Below, piece after piece: positions 5,967 through 6,671 of a stretch of 6,671 nt of DNA. Numbering within the stretch: position 1 is the stretch's first letter; every line of letters begins with the position of its first letter. The translations under genes were made by a program, and so were the position numbers. The stretch comes from Candidatus Bathyarchaeota archaeon (lineage in GTDB: Archaea; Thermoproteota; Bathyarchaeia; Bathyarchaeales; SOJC01). The stretch spans positions 1 to 6,671 of the forward strand of contig JAUWDF010000039.1 of NCBI GenBank assembly GCA_030608925.1. The letters are read 5' to 3'. The notes under the pieces were generated by a model. The model saw only the letters and a program-made list of their open reading frames with translations, was not told the origin of the DNA and did no database searches.

Positions 5967-6383
5967 GTGGAAGATGGCAGGAAGAAGAAAGCTGATCGTG
6001 TTGTGCAAGGTGGTGTTGCCATTGTTGCAGGGATAATATTTATTGTAGTTTTGTATCTTCCTTGGCTGTCCTTAGAGTACTCAGCAATCAACGGATTGTT
6101 TCGTGGCGAAGACCAAATAGCTGTTGCTGTTCCAATGGTTTTAATTTTGGTTGCAGTAATCACGATTTTCGGAGGAATCATCCATGTTGCTGGTTACGAA
6201 ATCGGAATACAAATGGCATCTGCCATGTCAGCTCTGGCTCTTTTTATATCTGTCATGGCGAGTATTGTTACTCTTCTAGATCCGAGTAACACAGAGGGCA
6301 CCTTGAATCTGCTCATTGGACCTTGGATTTGTACAGCTGGGGCGATTTTCGGGGCTATAAGCTCAAAACTTGAGAGGAAATGA
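5967..6383 (+). CDS. Four-helix integral membrane protein, unknown function
   Basis: This is a 138-residue protein with membrane helices at about 13-33, 51-76, 81-104 and 117-133. The N-terminus (EDGRKKKADR) and C-terminus (KLERK) are both charged and probably cytoplasmic. The first helix ends in LPW, and the following loop is short and acidic (LEYSAINGLFRGEDQ). I know no function for it. The frame opens with TTG at 5943, but GTG at 5967 is preferred: AGGGGCG lies about 11 nt upstream, and the eight extra residues (MWVGAFWA) would interrupt the basic N-terminus that normally precedes the first helix. A leaderless TTG start at 5943 remains possible given the predicted transcription start. The gene stands alone, divergent from the Nudix gene. 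Its plan resembles that of the membrane protein at the left edge. Confidence 0.82.
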   Translation: MEDGRKKKADRVVQGGVAIVAGIIFIVVLYLPWLSLEYSAINGLFRGEDQIAVAVPMVLILVAVITIFGGIIHVAGYEIGIQMASAMSALALFISVMASIVTLLDPSNTEGTLNLLIGPWICTAGAIFGAISSKLERK

Positions 6384-6450
6384 CTTTTCTCAGGATAAAA
6401 CATGAACGGTTTTTCTGGGTTAACCAAACTTTATTGGTCATTCGTGAAAG

Positions 6451-6459
6451 TTTAAAATA
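6451..6459 (+). promoter_or_regulatory. Predicted TATA box for the basic micro-protein gene
   Basis: TTTAAAATA, preceded by purine-rich GTGAAAG as a possible TFB-recognition element, lies 32-40 nt upstream of the ATG at 6491. Initiation would fall near 6478-6480, giving a leader of about 12 nt that just contains the ribosome binding site. Confidence 0.5.
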
Positions 6460-6479
6460 TCTTTGAAGTAATCATATAT

Positions 6480-6484
6480 GAGGG
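6480..6484 (+). promoter_or_regulatory. Ribosome binding site GAGGG of the basic micro-protein
   Basis: GAGGG lies 6 nt before the ATG at 6491, ideal spacing. It is one of the better-placed sites in the window and argues that the short frame is translated. Confidence 0.55.
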
Positions 6485-6490
6485 AATTAA

Positions 6491-6613
6491 ATGAGTGGAA
6501 GTATGAGAGGAGAAGAACGGGGAAGAAAGCCTAAGCCTTCGACCAAGAAAGAGAGAAAGGAGAAAAGAAAAAAGAAAAAACTGGCGAGAAAGCAAAAACT
6601 AAGAGCCGAGTAG
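6491..6613 (+). CDS. 40-residue highly basic small protein, unknown function
   Basis: This frame is short and easily overlooked, but it is supported by a TATA-like box (6451-6459), a well-placed GAGGG site, an ATG start and a TAG stop. The product has 19 Lys/Arg among 40 residues, with 5 Glu and no aromatic residue, and reads MSGSMRGEERGRKPKP before a Lys/Arg-rich second half (KKERKEKRKKKKLARK). It is probably disordered or a single charged helix, suited to binding RNA, DNA or the ribosome. It recalls the lysine-rich tails of archaeal and eukaryotic ribosomal proteins, but I cannot match it to any, and the lysine codons could also reflect simple A/G-rich sequence. An overlapping ATG at 6478 opens only 18 codons in another frame. 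An oligo-T run follows 19 nt after the stop. Confidence 0.6.
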   Translation: MSGSMRGEERGRKPKPSTKKERKEKRKKKKLARKQKLRAE

Positions 6614-6626
6614 ATTCATTCAATAA

Positions 6627-6671
6627 TTAAGTTTTTAATCTGAGTGTTGCTATTACCATCTCTTCATCCAC
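6627..6671 (-). CDS. Possible C-terminal end of a gene entering from the right edge
   Basis: On the minus strand one frame is open from the window edge for 14 codons and ends in TAA at 6627-6629. It reads VDEEMVIATLRLKT, which is protein-like; the other two minus frames stop at once. It would be convergent with the basic micro-protein, leaving 13 nt between the stops. Fourteen codons are too few to exclude chance, and no family can be named. Confidence 0.3.
   Translation of the reverse strand: MDEEMVIATLRLKT
6632..6636 (+). terminator. Oligo-T run after the basic micro-protein gene
   Basis: TTTTT inside AATTAAGTTTTTAATC begins 19 nt after the TAG stop at 6613 and could end the transcript. 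If the minus-strand reading frame at 6627-6671 is real, these bases are also coding, so the call is weak. Confidence 0.3.

Noticed and set aside
1..6671. Search for mobile elements, CRISPR repeats, defence genes, tRNA or rRNA genes
   Set aside because: No transposase, integrase, regularly spaced repeat, or T-loop/anticodon pattern was seen on either strand.

Overview
The window most resembles the chromosome of an uncultured archaeon. Several genes are preceded by TATA-like boxes about 25-40 nt upstream of the start, and ribosome binding sites of the GGTG/GAGGG type appear. TTG and GTG starts are frequent. One gene encodes a stand-alone CooT-family nickel-binding protein of the kind common in archaea. 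Another encodes a surface glycoprotein with an N-terminal signal, a C-terminal membrane anchor and 18 N-glycosylation sequons. A TACK archaeon of the Bathyarchaeia type or an Asgard archaeon would fit, but nothing here settles the phylum.

Layout, left to right. The 3' part of a four-helix membrane protein gene (1-591, +) enters from the left edge. It converges on a two-domain GNAT acetyltransferase (716-1597, -) that lies 100 nt downstream of the CooT-family gene (1698-1883, -). Divergent from CooT is the large surface glycoprotein (2107-3732, +). It is followed by a small acidic helical protein with a basic tail (3877-4167, +). That gene converges on a PepSY-like protein with a single C-terminal membrane helix (4273-4665, -). 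Next come a small three-helix membrane protein (4847-5155, -) and a Nudix hydrolase (5389-5784, -). Divergent from the Nudix gene is a complete four-helix membrane protein (5967-6383, +), preceded by two similar promoter-like modules. At the right edge is a 40-residue, extremely basic small protein (6491-6613, +) with its own promoter and ribosome binding site. It faces what may be the last 14 codons of a minus-strand gene.

Most genes are single transcription units with spacers of about 100-230 nt, so there is no clear operon beyond the possible CooT-acetyltransferase pair. No spacer exceeds 300 nt. The 5156-5388 spacer holds no gene I can support. No tRNA, rRNA, CRISPR array, transposase or phage gene was seen. 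Overall this looks like ordinary archaeal chromosome with a membrane and cell-surface bias. The least explained items are the basic micro-protein, the duplicated promoter module and the densely sequon-decorated surface protein.
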